DNA of 40,169 nucleotides from Candidatus Benthortus lauensis (GTDB lineage Archaea; Thermoproteota; Nitrososphaeria_A; Caldarchaeales; Wolframiiraptoraceae), in contig JAHSRM010000062.1 of NCBI GenBank assembly GCA_021650775.1, forward strand, positions 1 to 40,169, read 5' to 3'. Under the pieces are notes generated by a model. It had not been told where the DNA came from, ran no database searches, and saw nothing but the letters and a program-made list of their open reading frames with translations. Positions 32,401 through 40,169 of this stretch are shown here, piece after piece; position 1 is the stretch's first letter, and each line of letters begins with the position of its first letter. The position numbers and the translations under genes are program-made.

Positions 32401-32409
32401 TATAAAAAC
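32401..32409 (-). promoter_or_regulatory. TATA box of the cupredoxin gene
   Basis: GTTTTTATA on the minus strand is centred about 27 nt upstream of the ATG at 32378. It gives the cupredoxin a leaderless transcript separate from the nos genes, in an 85-nt gap after nosY. Confidence 0.55.
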
Positions 32410-32463
32410 ATGATATAGCATGCCTCCTAACATGTCAGGGAACCAAAGGGCTAGCTTATGAGT

Positions 32464-33288
32464 CTATAGGTCTTGAAGATTAAAGATCTTCATGGAAATT
32501 ATTAATGATCCTAATGTCCATGCTAATAAGCTTCCTAATAAGATGTAAGGTAGGGCCGCCTTAAATAATTCGGTTAGGTAGATTCCTGAGGGACCGAGAA
32601 GAAGTAGGGATGGATCTATGAAAGATATCATGAGGAGTCGGGCGGCTTCAACAGGGTTAATCATAACCAAGAATACTAGGTCTTGTAGGGGTATCTTCAT
32701 CGTGATAGTTAGCCCTATGATGATAAATTCATAGATTATGAGTAGGAAAAGCCATGAGAGGAGAATTATGCCTAATGCTTCGAATCGGCTTCTCGAGATA
32801 ACAGATATTATTAGTCCAAATGCTGTTAAAGAAGCTGCTAATGCCAAGCAACCCGATACTATTAGGAGGTATATTGACAGATCTGCTGATGAAAGAAACA
32901 TCCACAGATACCATGATGCTATTCCATATCCCAACATTGTTGCTAAAGTTATCGAGACAGTTATGCCTAGAAACTTGCTCAGGATTATCTCATTTTTAGA
33001 CACAGGCTGAGATAAGATTATTTCTAATGTTCCTTTTTCACGTTCACCAACTATTGATAGGCCGGCCAAAGACATGGACATAAGAGGTATCATGTATAAA
33101 GCCATATTAACTAAGGCTGCGGAAACTCTTCCAAACGCCCTAAACCCTAAGACCCCTAATCCCATGTATCCATAATATGAGAATGTTAATCCTAATGCAG
33201 CAAAAGACACGGTATAGAGGATCAGCCACTTATTTCTAAACGAGTCACGTATTTCTTTGAGAAGAAGTGCTGTGAAGGCCATCTTCAC
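32464..33288 (-). CDS. nosY: ABC transporter permease, NosY type
   Basis: The 274-residue integral membrane protein has six hydrophobic segments. The ABC-2 permease marks include the N-terminal KEIRDSFRNKW helix and the segment GEREKGTLEIILSQPVSKNEI. In nos clusters NosF and NosY form an ABC transporter that works with NosD to supply sulfur or copper for CuZ assembly in NosZ. The start is a GTG at 33288 overlapping nosF (GTGA), or an ATG two codons later. It is the last gene of the run starting at nosZ. Confidence 0.87.
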   Translation of the reverse strand: MKMAFTALLLKEIRDSFRNKWLILYTVSFAALGLTFSYYGYMGLGVLGFRAFGRVSAALVNMALYMIPLMSMSLAGLSIVGEREKGTLEIILSQPVSKNEIILSKFLGITVSITLATMLGYGIASWYLWMFLSSADLSIYLLIVSGCLALAASLTAFGLIISVISRSRFEALGIILLSWLFLLIIYEFIIIGLTITMKIPLQDLVFLVMINPVEAARLLMISFIDPSLLLLGPSGIYLTELFKAALPYILLGSLLAWTLGSLIISMKIFNLQDL

Positions 33289-34145
33289 ACCCCACCCTTT
33301 ATCCTCATGATTAACTCATCTACACTAGGTTCCTCAACTATGATCTTACCTTCAATTGCCCCGGTTATATCCCTGAGAACACCTATAAGATCTGTAGTAG
33401 TTATAGTGATCCATCCTGTGGGGTGATGTTCAACGTTATCTACCTTAAGGTTAATCTTCTCTTTAGGATATACGTGGATTTTATAGCTAGGATTCATTAT
33501 AGATAATATCTCCATGGGTCTTGATGACTTCAGTATTCTACCTTTATCTAAAACGATTATCCTATCTGATATTGGTAGTAGCCCGCTTATGGTATGGGTT
33601 GAGATTATTATTGTCTTTCCCCGTCTTCTTAAATCCAGAATTAACTTGATGGCGTCAGATTTACTCTCAGCATCAAGGTTGCTAAACGGCTCATCCATTA
33701 GAATTACGTCAGGGTCTCCGAGTAGAGTTAAAGCTATGCCAAGTTTCTGCCGCATTCCGCCTGAAAGCTCGCCAACCTTCGTATCAGCTTTATCCATAAG
33801 TCCAAGAGGCTCTAAAACATCTTCTAAATATACATCAACACCTCTTAAGTTTGAGAAAAAGTCGAGAAGCTGGGTGCATGTCATATCACTGTATAAACTT
33901 ATTGTCTGGGGTAGGTAGCCCATAATCTTCCTAATCTTCTTTAGTTCTTTCTTAACGTCATATCCCTTTATCAATATTTTTCCTTGAAAGGATATTAGCC
34001 CCATCATACATCTTAAGAGCGTGGTCTTTCCCGAACCATTAGGGCCTAGGAGGAGAACCAGCTCTCCTTCACCCACGTCGAGGGAAACATTGTTGAGGGC
34101 TGTGAAATTCTTAAACCGCTTAGATACCTCCCTTACTTCTATCAT
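33285..34145 (-). CDS. nosF: ABC transporter ATP-binding protein, NosF type
   Basis: The 286-residue ATPase has Walker A GPNGSGKT (34-41), the signature LSGGMRQ (127-133), Walker B VILMDEP (147-153) and the switch His in ISTHT. A C-terminal accessory region of about 70 residues follows. It partners NosY, whose start it overlaps. Its own start lies inside the 3' end of nosD (26-nt overlap) behind a GGGGAGGTAACC ribosome-binding site. Position within the nos cluster, rather than sequence, identifies it as NosF. Confidence 0.9.
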   Translation of the reverse strand: MIEVREVSKRFKNFTALNNVSLDVGEGELVLLLGPNGSGKTTLLRCMMGLISFQGKILIKGYDVKKELKKIRKIMGYLPQTISLYSDMTCTQLLDFFSNLRGVDVYLEDVLEPLGLMDKADTKVGELSGGMRQKLGIALTLLGDPDVILMDEPFSNLDAESKSDAIKLILDLRRRGKTIIISTHTISGLLPISDRIIVLDKGRILKSSRPMEILSIMNPSYKIHVYPKEKINLKVDNVEHHPTGWITITTTDLIGVLRDITGAIEGKIIVEEPSVDELIMRIKGGV

Positions 34146-35475
34146 GGTTACCTCCCCTTAAAATTAGTATAATTGATATTATGGGTAGAACAGTTAAAAT
34201 TATTGCAGCGATAAGCCATTCAGGTGTTAGCTTTGAGATATTCTCTGGAAGATTGTTGTGCGGTTTTGTTGATGGGTATATGTCGATGGCCTTGATTCTT
34301 GGATTGATTGGTAATGTTTTCTTCATAAGTTCTAGGGTTAGGTATGCTGGACTATACATGAAGAGTCTTAGGTTTGGATTCTGGTCTATTAGGTCCTCGG
34401 CAATGCTCTGGACAACGTGAGGTGAGTCTCCAGCTCCTTTGTAATCGCTCCAGAAATTGCCCTCCCAGTGGATATTTGGGGTATAGTATCCCTCAAGGAG
34501 TATCTGCTCCATATTCTCTACAAAATCATTACCACGGAATTTTCCACGTGATTCCGAGTCAATCCTCACTCCAACATAATTGAATGCTATCAAATTGTTT
34601 TCCACACGTAGATAAGTTGTTTCGGGTGGGTAAGGAGAATAAGTTATGTCTAAGCCGAGGAAATGACCATAGATAATATTCTTTCTTAGAGTTACATTCC
34701 CAGCCTCTCTTATGAATATCCCCTCACTTACAACCAGCCCTTTATTATTTGCCACAGTATTATTAATTACATGCAGGTTAATAGAATACATCAAAGCCAT
34801 TCCAACTAGATTACGTGTAACTATGTTATCTTTGATAATATAGTCGTCAGAATACATTAGATGGATGCCATACCGTGAATTGGTTATGTAGTTATTTTTT
34901 AGCGTATTATTGTATGCGTGTTCGTTATAGATTCCGTCTTTTGAATAGCTTATTCTGTTTGATTCCACGGTGTTGTTGAAACTATACCATAGATATACGC
35001 CATATCCCCTGTCATTAAGGCTCTTCTCCTTAAAACTTGAGATAATGTTGTTTCTTATGATACTGTTCCATGAATTTTGCAGGTATATTCCAAATAGAAC
35101 ATTCTCGATAATGTTGTTGAATATTAGAGTGTTGTTTGCTTTTATTTTTATTCCAGCCGCATCACTTCCATACCATTCATCGGAATTTATTATTCTTAGA
35201 CCTGTGATAGTTACATCGTTTGCCTCAACTATTATTACGTCTCCCTTCTTTCTTCCGTCTATCGTGGGCCATCCTTCTCCTATTATCTTGAGCGGCTTGG
35301 TGATTATCAGGGGACCGTAATAAACTCCTCTCGGAATTATCAGCGTTGAGTATGGCTCTGCTTTTTCTATTAGTTCTTGTAGGTTTATGGGGGAAGGAGT
35401 TGTATTGCTTGCGTAGATTATCTCGGGGAGTATAAGGAGGGAGATTATTAATGGAATGAAGTTTATCTTATTCAT
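34120..35475 (-). CDS. nosD: NosD, right-handed beta-helix maturation factor
   Basis: The 451-residue exported protein has a Sec signal peptide (1 to about 22). A long right-handed beta-helix of Asn-rich repeats follows (NNIIENVLFGIYLQNS, NRISYSKDGIYNEHAYNN, NYITNSRYGIHLMYSDD, and so on). The C-terminal membrane anchor (about 419-440) ends in a charged tail. The DGIYNEHAYN and GIHLMYSDD repeats match NosD. NosD works with NosF and NosY to mature the CuZ site. The start overlaps the stop of the upstream membrane-protein gene by 8 nt. Strongly AT-rich. Confidence 0.92.
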   Translation of the reverse strand: MNKINFIPLIISLLILPEIIYASNTTPSPINLQELIEKAEPYSTLIIPRGVYYGPLIITKPLKIIGEGWPTIDGRKKGDVIIVEANDVTITGLRIINSDEWYGSDAAGIKIKANNTLIFNNIIENVLFGIYLQNSWNSIIRNNIISSFKEKSLNDRGYGVYLWYSFNNTVESNRISYSKDGIYNEHAYNNTLKNNYITNSRYGIHLMYSDDYIIKDNIVTRNLVGMALMYSINLHVINNTVANNKGLVVSEGIFIREAGNVTLRKNIIYGHFLGLDITYSPYPPETTYLRVENNLIAFNYVGVRIDSESRGKFRGNDFVENMEQILLEGYYTPNIHWEGNFWSDYKGAGDSPHVVQSIAEDLIDQNPNLRLFMYSPAYLTLELMKKTLPINPRIKAIDIYPSTKPHNNLPENISKLTPEWLIAAIILTVLPIISIILILRGGNHDRSKGGI

Positions 35476-36037
35476 TTTTGCTTTCTCCCCGGTTTCTTAT
35501 TTTTGGTGTTATCAGGATTATAGCTGAGACTAGGGGTAGGAAGAATGCTGGTCCTAGATAGCTTGTTATGTCAAAGTTTGCGATTTTATGGACTCCGAAG
35601 AATGGAGGGTCGAAGGGCTCTATCTCTATGGGGGCGTTCGGGTTTATCGTATGGGTGTAGTTATACATCCAGATATAGGCGTAGATGGGGACCCCTGCCA
35701 ACAGGACTACGTATATTAACCACACCAGGTAGAATGTTTTTCCTTTCTCATTTAATATGCCAGCAATTATCGATAAGGCTATAAGGGTCAGATAGACGTA
35801 GGGTATGTATTGTAGTTCTGGTATTTTTTCTGGGGATATTTCTCCGAGGCCAACATAGTGATTAACGACGTTCACGTTCTTTAGGTCTCCTTTAAGTCCG
35901 AATAGAGGATATACTTCTACTGTTAGGGGCTGTGCTAGGAATGGTGCCTTCATGGAGATTCCCCAGAAGGGTGTGAAGAGCGAGATTATGACGAGGATTG
36001 GTGGAACGACTCTTATCATTATTTCTTTGACCTTCAT
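35468..36037 (-). CDS. Nos-cluster membrane protein, possibly NosB-like
   Basis: The 189-residue protein has four hydrophobic segments (about 9-25, 80-98, 103-125 and 160-180) with an external loop of about 50 residues after the first, and a charged C-terminus. I do not recognise a defined domain. Its place between nosL and nosD resembles that of NosB, the small membrane protein found in many clade II nos clusters, whose function is unresolved. The call rests on position, size and topology only. It starts 2 nt after the nosL stop. Confidence 0.5.
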   Translation of the reverse strand: MKVKEIMIRVVPPILVIISLFTPFWGISMKAPFLAQPLTVEVYPLFGLKGDLKNVNVVNHYVGLGEISPEKIPELQYIPYVYLTLIALSIIAGILNEKGKTFYLVWLIYVVLLAGVPIYAYIWMYNYTHTINPNAPIEIEPFDPPFFGVHKIANFDITSYLGPAFFLPLVSAIILITPKIRNRGESKNE

Positions 36038-36039
36038 GC

Positions 36040-36543
36040 TTATTCACCAGATTTAATATTAGGAATCCTTTCTATTAACTTATTCCAGTCGAGAACCTCT
36101 CCATCATATTCTAGGGCAGCTTTCTCGGCTTGAGTCCTCTCCTTAAAGGCTATAACTCCATACCCCATAGGGGTCCTTAGTTTTGTGAGGTTAGCCGAAA
36201 CATACCATGCTTTAACGGCGTCTACCGCTTCTCCTGTAGGGAAATCATGAACCTTTATTGCCTTAATTTCGTATTTATGTCTATACTCGAGGTAATCGAG
36301 AACCATTTCTCCTATGTCGTCGTATTTCCACCAATCGTTAATGCTATCAGCTACATACATGGCGGCGGCATACCTTATATCGCTAATTATCATCTCGCAT
36401 CTTTTACATTTTTCCTGGCCTAGCATTATTGTTAATTCGGGTAATTCCTCGGATGTTTGAAGCGTGGTTAGGTAAAATGCCGATATGGATACTATAATTA
36501 TGATGATAATGATGGAAAAAATTATGGATTTTTTTACGGGCAT
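36040..36543 (-). CDS. nosL: NosL copper chaperone
   Basis: The 167-residue protein carries the NosL copper(I) site Cys46-x2-Cys49-x-Met51 (CKRCEM), followed by the family run ISDIRYAAAM, a YDDIGEM segment and LRTPMGYGVIAFKERTQAEKAA. NosL delivers copper for NosZ maturation. Most bacterial NosL proteins are lipoproteins; this one instead has an N-terminal Ile-rich membrane anchor (about 7-28) and no lipobox Cys. It lies 4 nt after nosZ and is surely co-transcribed. Confidence 0.9.
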   Translation of the reverse strand: MPVKKSIIFSIIIIIIIVSISAFYLTTLQTSEELPELTIMLGQEKCKRCEMIISDIRYAAAMYVADSINDWWKYDDIGEMVLDYLEYRHKYEIKAIKVHDFPTGEAVDAVKAWYVSANLTKLRTPMGYGVIAFKERTQAEKAALEYDGEVLDWNKLIERIPNIKSGE

Positions 36544-36547
36544 GGAT

Positions 36548-38605
36548 TTACACCGGTTCTACTTCAAGCCATCCCGCCATCTCTAGGTGTAGGGGTGAGC
36601 AGAACTCGACGCAGTAGTATGCGAATACGCCTGGCTTGTCGGCTACGAATTCGACGGTCGCCGTTTCACCCGGCTCTATGCTTGCCATTACATTGTATTC
36701 GGCCACGGCAAATGCGTGTGTAGCGTCTTTTGTAGTCTCGATGTTTGTCATATGTATTCTTACTAGGTCTCCTTGCTTACATCTAATTATGTCAGGCGTT
36801 ATGGTGCTTCTGATAAGCGTCATCCAAACTTCTGTGACCCATCTGTCGCCCTCCTTCTTTCTCTCATATCCTACCTTGCCCTCAACGTATTGCGGATGCT
36901 TGGAGAACGTCTCTGGGTCTGTTCCCATCTCATAGACTTCGAGTGGTTTTAGCTTCTCGATTGATATAATTTTCGCATAGTGGGGCTCTCCTAGCCCTAT
37001 TGGGCAGTCGTATAGTAGCCTCATTTTCTCTCCTGAGATATCGATTAGCTGGAAGTTTTGTGGTAGAAGTGGGCCGACGTTCGGGAACCTGTCCACAGAC
37101 CATTTGTTGAGTGCGACTAGGTATTTCCCTTTGGGGGATGGTGAATTGCTTTCGGGGGTCGCTAAGTGTCCGATGTTATAGTGTATCGGTATTCTATCGA
37201 CTACTTGGAATGGCTTGTCTCCCGTGTAGTCTGGTGGGCCTAGAGTGTATTTCACAACCTCGTTTGAGATGAAGCAGCTTACGTATCCATGACCCTTATC
37301 GTCGAATTCATCGTGAAGCGGCCCTAACCCAACCTCTATTTGTGCGGCTTTGACATCCTCGAAACGCAGTATCGGGACTCCATATGGGTCTTCACCCTGG
37401 AACCTCTGGTCCGCTATGGCTTCCTTTATCTTTTCAATGTCGTAAATTGTTACTTGTGGATCGAGTTTCCCTCCTATGACGATGTATCTTCCGCTTGGGC
37501 TTATATCACATCCGTGGGGGCTCTTGGGCTCGGGGGCGAAGAACAGGATGCCCTCCTTTATCGCTGTGTCAAGCGTTATCACCTTTATTCCATTCATCTC
37601 CTTCGCTTTACCAGCTCTTACGATTTCCTCCGCCTTCTTCCAATTGACTATGTGTAGGTAGTCGAAGTCGTTTTGTGAGGCAGCTACTTCTAATGGTGGC
37701 CGCCCCTCGAGGACGCCGCCTATAGCCATCTCAGTGTTGATAGAGTTTGTGAATGCCCATCCATCGCTTGGTCCCCACCCAATAATCTCGAGGTCCTGCA
37801 TGTATGGTGGCAACTCTATTTGGAAGCTATTGGCTAGGTCGAATTTACCGGTTCTTCTATCGAATCGGAGGAAGGTCATGGTTCCTCTGAAGTATTCCTG
37901 GTAGTTTGTTTCTGTTAGCTGAACGTAGGTTACTCCAGGTTTGTATCCTCTTCCTGGCTCCCATGGGGCTGGGAATTGGCTTCCACAGGAGACATACTCG
38001 GTGTTTGGCGAGGCACATGCTCCTCCGTGCTGGGTCTGCGTGTTAGGTATCTTTACTATGTCTTTGGTCTCAAAGTCTTTCAGGCTTATCGAGGCCTTAC
38101 GGGCGTTTAGCTTATCTCCTATGAATAGCCATTCTCCATCGAATTCGGCGTTTGTCCTGCTTATCTCGGGATGATGGGTGTCGCCTAGTGTGAGGAATCT
38201 TATGCCATTGCTACCCTTCTCGAGCAACTTCATAGTCTTTACATCGCCGTAACCGTACCCCTGCCAAGGCTCCGGGGTGAACACAGCTATTACTCGGTAT
38301 AACTTCATCGAGGGGATGCCGAATACGAGAACTTGGCCACTGTGGCCTCCGGAGGAGAACATTATAAACTCGTCCTGCCAACCGCCTGGAACATACGTCT
38401 TCAGCGCACCATATACATGGTCTGGCTCTAGTTTCCGCTCGGATATAACGTCCTGGATCTCCCTCGGGAACGGCGCCGCAGGAGCGGTCAGCCTTGACAA
38501 CGTAAATCCCGCGGCTCCACCTACCGCTAAGCCGCCTATGGTAGCCGCTATGAACTTTCTTCTGCTAACCTTTTTCCCATTATCAGACTTTTTCACTACA
38601 CCCAT
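36548..38605 (-). CDS. nosZ: Nitrous oxide reductase NosZ
   Basis: This 685-residue multicopper enzyme reduces N2O to N2 outside the cytoplasmic membrane. The seven CuZ histidines are all present: H144, H145 (GDTHHPE), H193, H364, H431, H480 and H542. Their spacing follows the classical bacterial enzyme, apart from small insertions. The C-terminal cupredoxin domain has the CuA ligands H630, C665, C669, H673 and M676 (YYCVEFCSPLHLEM), with Glu667 where many bacterial enzymes have Trp. The N-terminus is a twin-arginine signal (SRRKFIA at 14-20). The core (GDTHHPEISRTN, ASISLKDFETK) looks more like clade II NosZ, most of which use Sec export. First gene of a nosZ-L-B-D-F-Y run. Confidence 0.97.
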   Translation of the reverse strand: MGVVKKSDNGKKVSRRKFIAATIGGLAVGGAAGFTLSRLTAPAAPFPREIQDVISERKLEPDHVYGALKTYVPGGWQDEFIMFSSGGHSGQVLVFGIPSMKLYRVIAVFTPEPWQGYGYGDVKTMKLLEKGSNGIRFLTLGDTHHPEISRTNAEFDGEWLFIGDKLNARKASISLKDFETKDIVKIPNTQTQHGGACASPNTEYVSCGSQFPAPWEPGRGYKPGVTYVQLTETNYQEYFRGTMTFLRFDRRTGKFDLANSFQIELPPYMQDLEIIGWGPSDGWAFTNSINTEMAIGGVLEGRPPLEVAASQNDFDYLHIVNWKKAEEIVRAGKAKEMNGIKVITLDTAIKEGILFFAPEPKSPHGCDISPSGRYIVIGGKLDPQVTIYDIEKIKEAIADQRFQGEDPYGVPILRFEDVKAAQIEVGLGPLHDEFDDKGHGYVSCFISNEVVKYTLGPPDYTGDKPFQVVDRIPIHYNIGHLATPESNSPSPKGKYLVALNKWSVDRFPNVGPLLPQNFQLIDISGEKMRLLYDCPIGLGEPHYAKIISIEKLKPLEVYEMGTDPETFSKHPQYVEGKVGYERKKEGDRWVTEVWMTLIRSTITPDIIRCKQGDLVRIHMTNIETTKDATHAFAVAEYNVMASIEPGETATVEFVADKPGVFAYYCVEFCSPLHLEMAGWLEVEPV

Positions 38606-38635
38606 GGTTCTCGGGAGTAGTAAAGGGATGGGGGT

Positions 38636-38646
38636 GATATATTCAT
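38636..38646 (-). promoter_or_regulatory. TATA-like box of the nos operon
   Basis: ATGAATATATC on the minus strand is centred about 36 nt upstream of the nosZ ATG at 38605. A second AT-rich block (TGATTATTTTAAAC, 38667-38680) lies further upstream in the same 82-nt gap. Either could be the box. Confidence 0.35.
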
Positions 38647-38687
38647 GTTGCCATACATATCAGGAAGTTTAAAATAATCATATGTAA

Positions 38688-39722
38688 TCACCTGCCTACA
38701 AGTATATACAGGATATTTGGGAGAAGCAGGAGCACGGCGACGATATTTAATAGCCCGCCAGCCTGTCTTAGAGCTGTATCGAGAAGCAAGCCGCCTACAA
38801 CACGGGATATTAAAGATATGTTTAGCAGCAATGTTGGGAGATAGAAGGCCGGGTTATATCTTATTCTTCCGCCAAATATTGATGGTATTATTAGAGGTGC
38901 GTGGGCGATAATCATGTGGAAGACAAAGCCTAGGAAGAATGAATGAAGGACTATATCGGTCATGTATGGATGTTTAAGAAAGGGGTAGAGTATCCAGGCC
39001 GCTCCAGAAGTAGCTAGCCAGCAATAACCCGTTAGTAGGTTAATGGCCATGAATCTTCGGAATCCCGTAGTCTTCAGCCCTGCTCTAGCTACATCATATC
39101 TTAGCAACCATATACTTGATGTTAGTAGTAGGAATCCGAAGATAGGTGATGTGCTAAGGTCTACCATTAGGATTAACGTGCTAAGAAGGGTTAGCCCTCC
39201 GATGACTATTAGGAGTCTCTGGATACCCGGCTTAACAGCCATTCTAGATAGTTCTAGTCTTTCAGATATTATGGTTAGGGTTAAAAACCCTATCCAGGCA
39301 GGTATCGAGGATGTGAAGGAGCCCTGTATCCATGTTAAGACTCCTAGCAGGAAGAGAGACGACGCCAGGGCCATCATATAGGTATAGGGTGCATGATGAT
39401 GTCTGACTATGTAGAGAGACTCTACGAGAAAAATCAATGAACCAATTAGAAGCAATGTTAATGAAAATCCATCTACCCCTATTATTTGTAATAAGCCTGC
39501 AAGGGCCAAGAGCATGGGGGCGCTCCACCAGACTATATTTCTGAGAGCAGCCCCTCGCTCCATCGATATTATGAAGCCGAGTAGGATTATCATTATTTGT
39601 CCATGGATTCTAGGATTAATTGTTAAGGGAGCTATGTTGAGTCCTATTCGCTCTAGGCCCGAGAATAGGCCGAGGAGAAGCATAAGAAGTATGAGGGGCA
39701 TTAGGAGGAACTTGAGTTGCAT
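38688..39722 (-). CDS. Polytopic membrane protein, NnrS-like
   Basis: The 344-residue protein has nine or more hydrophobic helices. Histidines placed in helices recall the NnrS family of haem- and copper-binding membrane proteins tied to nitric oxide metabolism: H40 (RIHGQIMIILLGF), H108-H110, and H260, H269 and H274 in LHSFFLGFVFHMIIAHAPLIIP. The following SRVVGG segment fits too. NnrS-like genes often lie near denitrification genes. Here it is just upstream of nosZ on the same strand, with an 82-nt gap that seems to hold a separate nos promoter. The family call is tentative; a haem-copper-oxidase-like subunit is the main alternative. Confidence 0.5.
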   Translation of the reverse strand: MQLKFLLMPLILLMLLLGLFSGLERIGLNIAPLTINPRIHGQIMIILLGFIISMERGAALRNIVWWSAPMLLALAGLLQIIGVDGFSLTLLLIGSLIFLVESLYIVRHHHAPYTYMMALASSLFLLGVLTWIQGSFTSSIPAWIGFLTLTIISERLELSRMAVKPGIQRLLIVIGGLTLLSTLILMVDLSTSPIFGFLLLTSSIWLLRYDVARAGLKTTGFRRFMAINLLTGYCWLATSGAAWILYPFLKHPYMTDIVLHSFFLGFVFHMIIAHAPLIIPSIFGGRIRYNPAFYLPTLLLNISLISRVVGGLLLDTALRQAGGLLNIVAVLLLLPNILYILVGR

Positions 39723-39755
39723 AAGTCGTTTTAGGTTGTGTTAAGGTAAGTTAAA

Positions 39756-40169
39756 TTATGTTTTTCCTTCTATCTTGGCTTCCTGTAATACGAGTTTGTA
39801 TGTGTATCCTTCTACGAGTGCTTTGAGGCTTGCCTCTATTATGTTTCTTGAGTATGCTGTGCATGCCCATGATTCTTTTCCGTCGCTGAACTCTATGAAG
39901 ACTCTTACGGCTGCCCCTGTCCCGCTGTCGGTGTCCACCACCGAGACCTTATAGTTTGTGAGCTGGACTTCTCTCAGCTCTGGGAGTCTTCTGAGTAGGG
40001 CGTTCTTGAGCGCCAGGTCTAGGGCGTGGACTGGTCCTACCCCCTCTCCTACTCCGTGAACCACGTCCCCGTTTGCTTGGACTGTTACGTCTGCCTCTAC
40101 CCTGTGTCTGGGACCTCTCTCCACCATGACCCTCCATGTAAGGACCCTGAACCTCTCGGTGCTGTATCC
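39756..40169 (-). CDS. cimA: Citramalate synthase, C-terminal regulatory domain (5' part beyond window)
   Basis: The minus frame runs in from the window edge and ends at 39756, giving 137 codons of the C-terminal LeuA-type allosteric domain. Key segments are FRVLTWRVMVE, GEGVGPVHALDLALKNALL, ELREVQLTNYKVSVVDTDSGT and YSRNIIEASLKALVEGYTYKL, the last being the family ending. This pattern (GPVxALDxAL, DYKV-like, NIIEASxxAL, YKL) matches the long citramalate synthases that condense acetyl-CoA with pyruvate for isoleucine synthesis. 2-Isopropylmalate synthase has a related domain and cannot be fully excluded without the catalytic half. GC content returns toward the housekeeping level. Confidence 0.82.
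   Translation of the reverse strand, partial: GYSTERFRVLTWRVMVERGPRHRVEADVTVQANGDVVHGVGEGVGPVHALDLALKNALLRRLPELREVQLTNYKVSVVDTDSGTGAAVRVFIEFSDGKESWACTAYSRNIIEASLKALVEGYTYKLVLQEAKIEGKT

Noticed and set aside
38688-39722. Nitric oxide reductase subunit
   Set aside because: The haem-copper oxidase ligand pattern (the metal-site histidines in helices II, VI, VII and X with their usual spacing) is not met, and the protein is shorter than NorB.

Overview
The window looks like chromosomal DNA of a thermophilic archaeon of the Thermoproteota/TACK group. The information-processing genes are archaeal: Hel308, MCM, a GINS subunit, Orc1/Cdc6, one large and one small RFC subunit, proteasome alpha, SBDS, the Rrp4/Rrp41/Rrp42 exosome, L37Ae and a Pcc1-like KEOPS subunit. 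Gene starts follow archaeal promoters, with TATA boxes about 27-35 nt upstream of many start codons, which implies leaderless mRNAs. Arginine is coded mainly by AGG/AGA. The MCM-GINS pairing and the superoxide dismutase are crenarchaeal in style. I cannot fix the lineage more closely without a search.

Layout. 1-3.24 kb: tRNA G10 methyltransferase (partial), PRPP synthetase, a small dual-specificity phosphatase, and an AT-rich nucleoside phosphorylase. 3.35-11.8 kb: a replication block made of hel308-mcm-gins (minus), tRNA-Gly(UCC) and cdc6/orc1 (plus), then rfcL-rfcS (minus, convergent with cdc6). 11.8-20 kb: TatD-like hydrolase, UPF0173 metallo-hydrolase, MptD-type dihydroneopterin aldolase, a MoaD/ThiS-like protein with an odd tail, Xaa-Pro peptidase, cis-prenyltransferase, DUF373 membrane protein, a coiled-coil protein, GPN-loop GTPase and small conserved proteins, including a tandem DUF131 pair. 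20-24.4 kb: proteasome alpha, then SBDS-rrp4-rrp41-rrp42-L37Ae-pcc1. 24.3-25.7 kb: endonuclease III (minus) and Fe/Mn superoxide dismutase (plus).

25.75-39.72 kb is a respiratory island, all on the minus strand and visibly more AT-rich than its surroundings. It holds two anaerobic electron-acceptor systems. The first is a membrane molybdoenzyme in the order B (four [4Fe-4S]), C (NrfD-like), A (Mo-bisMGD catalytic subunit, Cys-ligated, Tat signal), TorD-like chaperone. This is the ttrBCA order, but tetrathionate, polysulfide, arsenate or selenate cannot be told apart from sequence alone. The second is a nitrous oxide reductase cluster: nosZ, nosL, a NosB-like membrane protein, nosD, nosF, nosY, then a membrane-anchored cupredoxin with its own promoter. 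An NnrS-like membrane protein lies upstream of nosZ. NosZ keeps all seven CuZ histidines and the CuA site. No cytochrome c, NosR or NosGH is present, so the cupredoxin is the obvious local candidate for electron donor. The window ends in the C-terminal regulatory domain of a citramalate synthase (minus).

No stretch longer than about 190 bases lacks a gene. I saw no CRISPR array, insertion sequence, integrase or rRNA.
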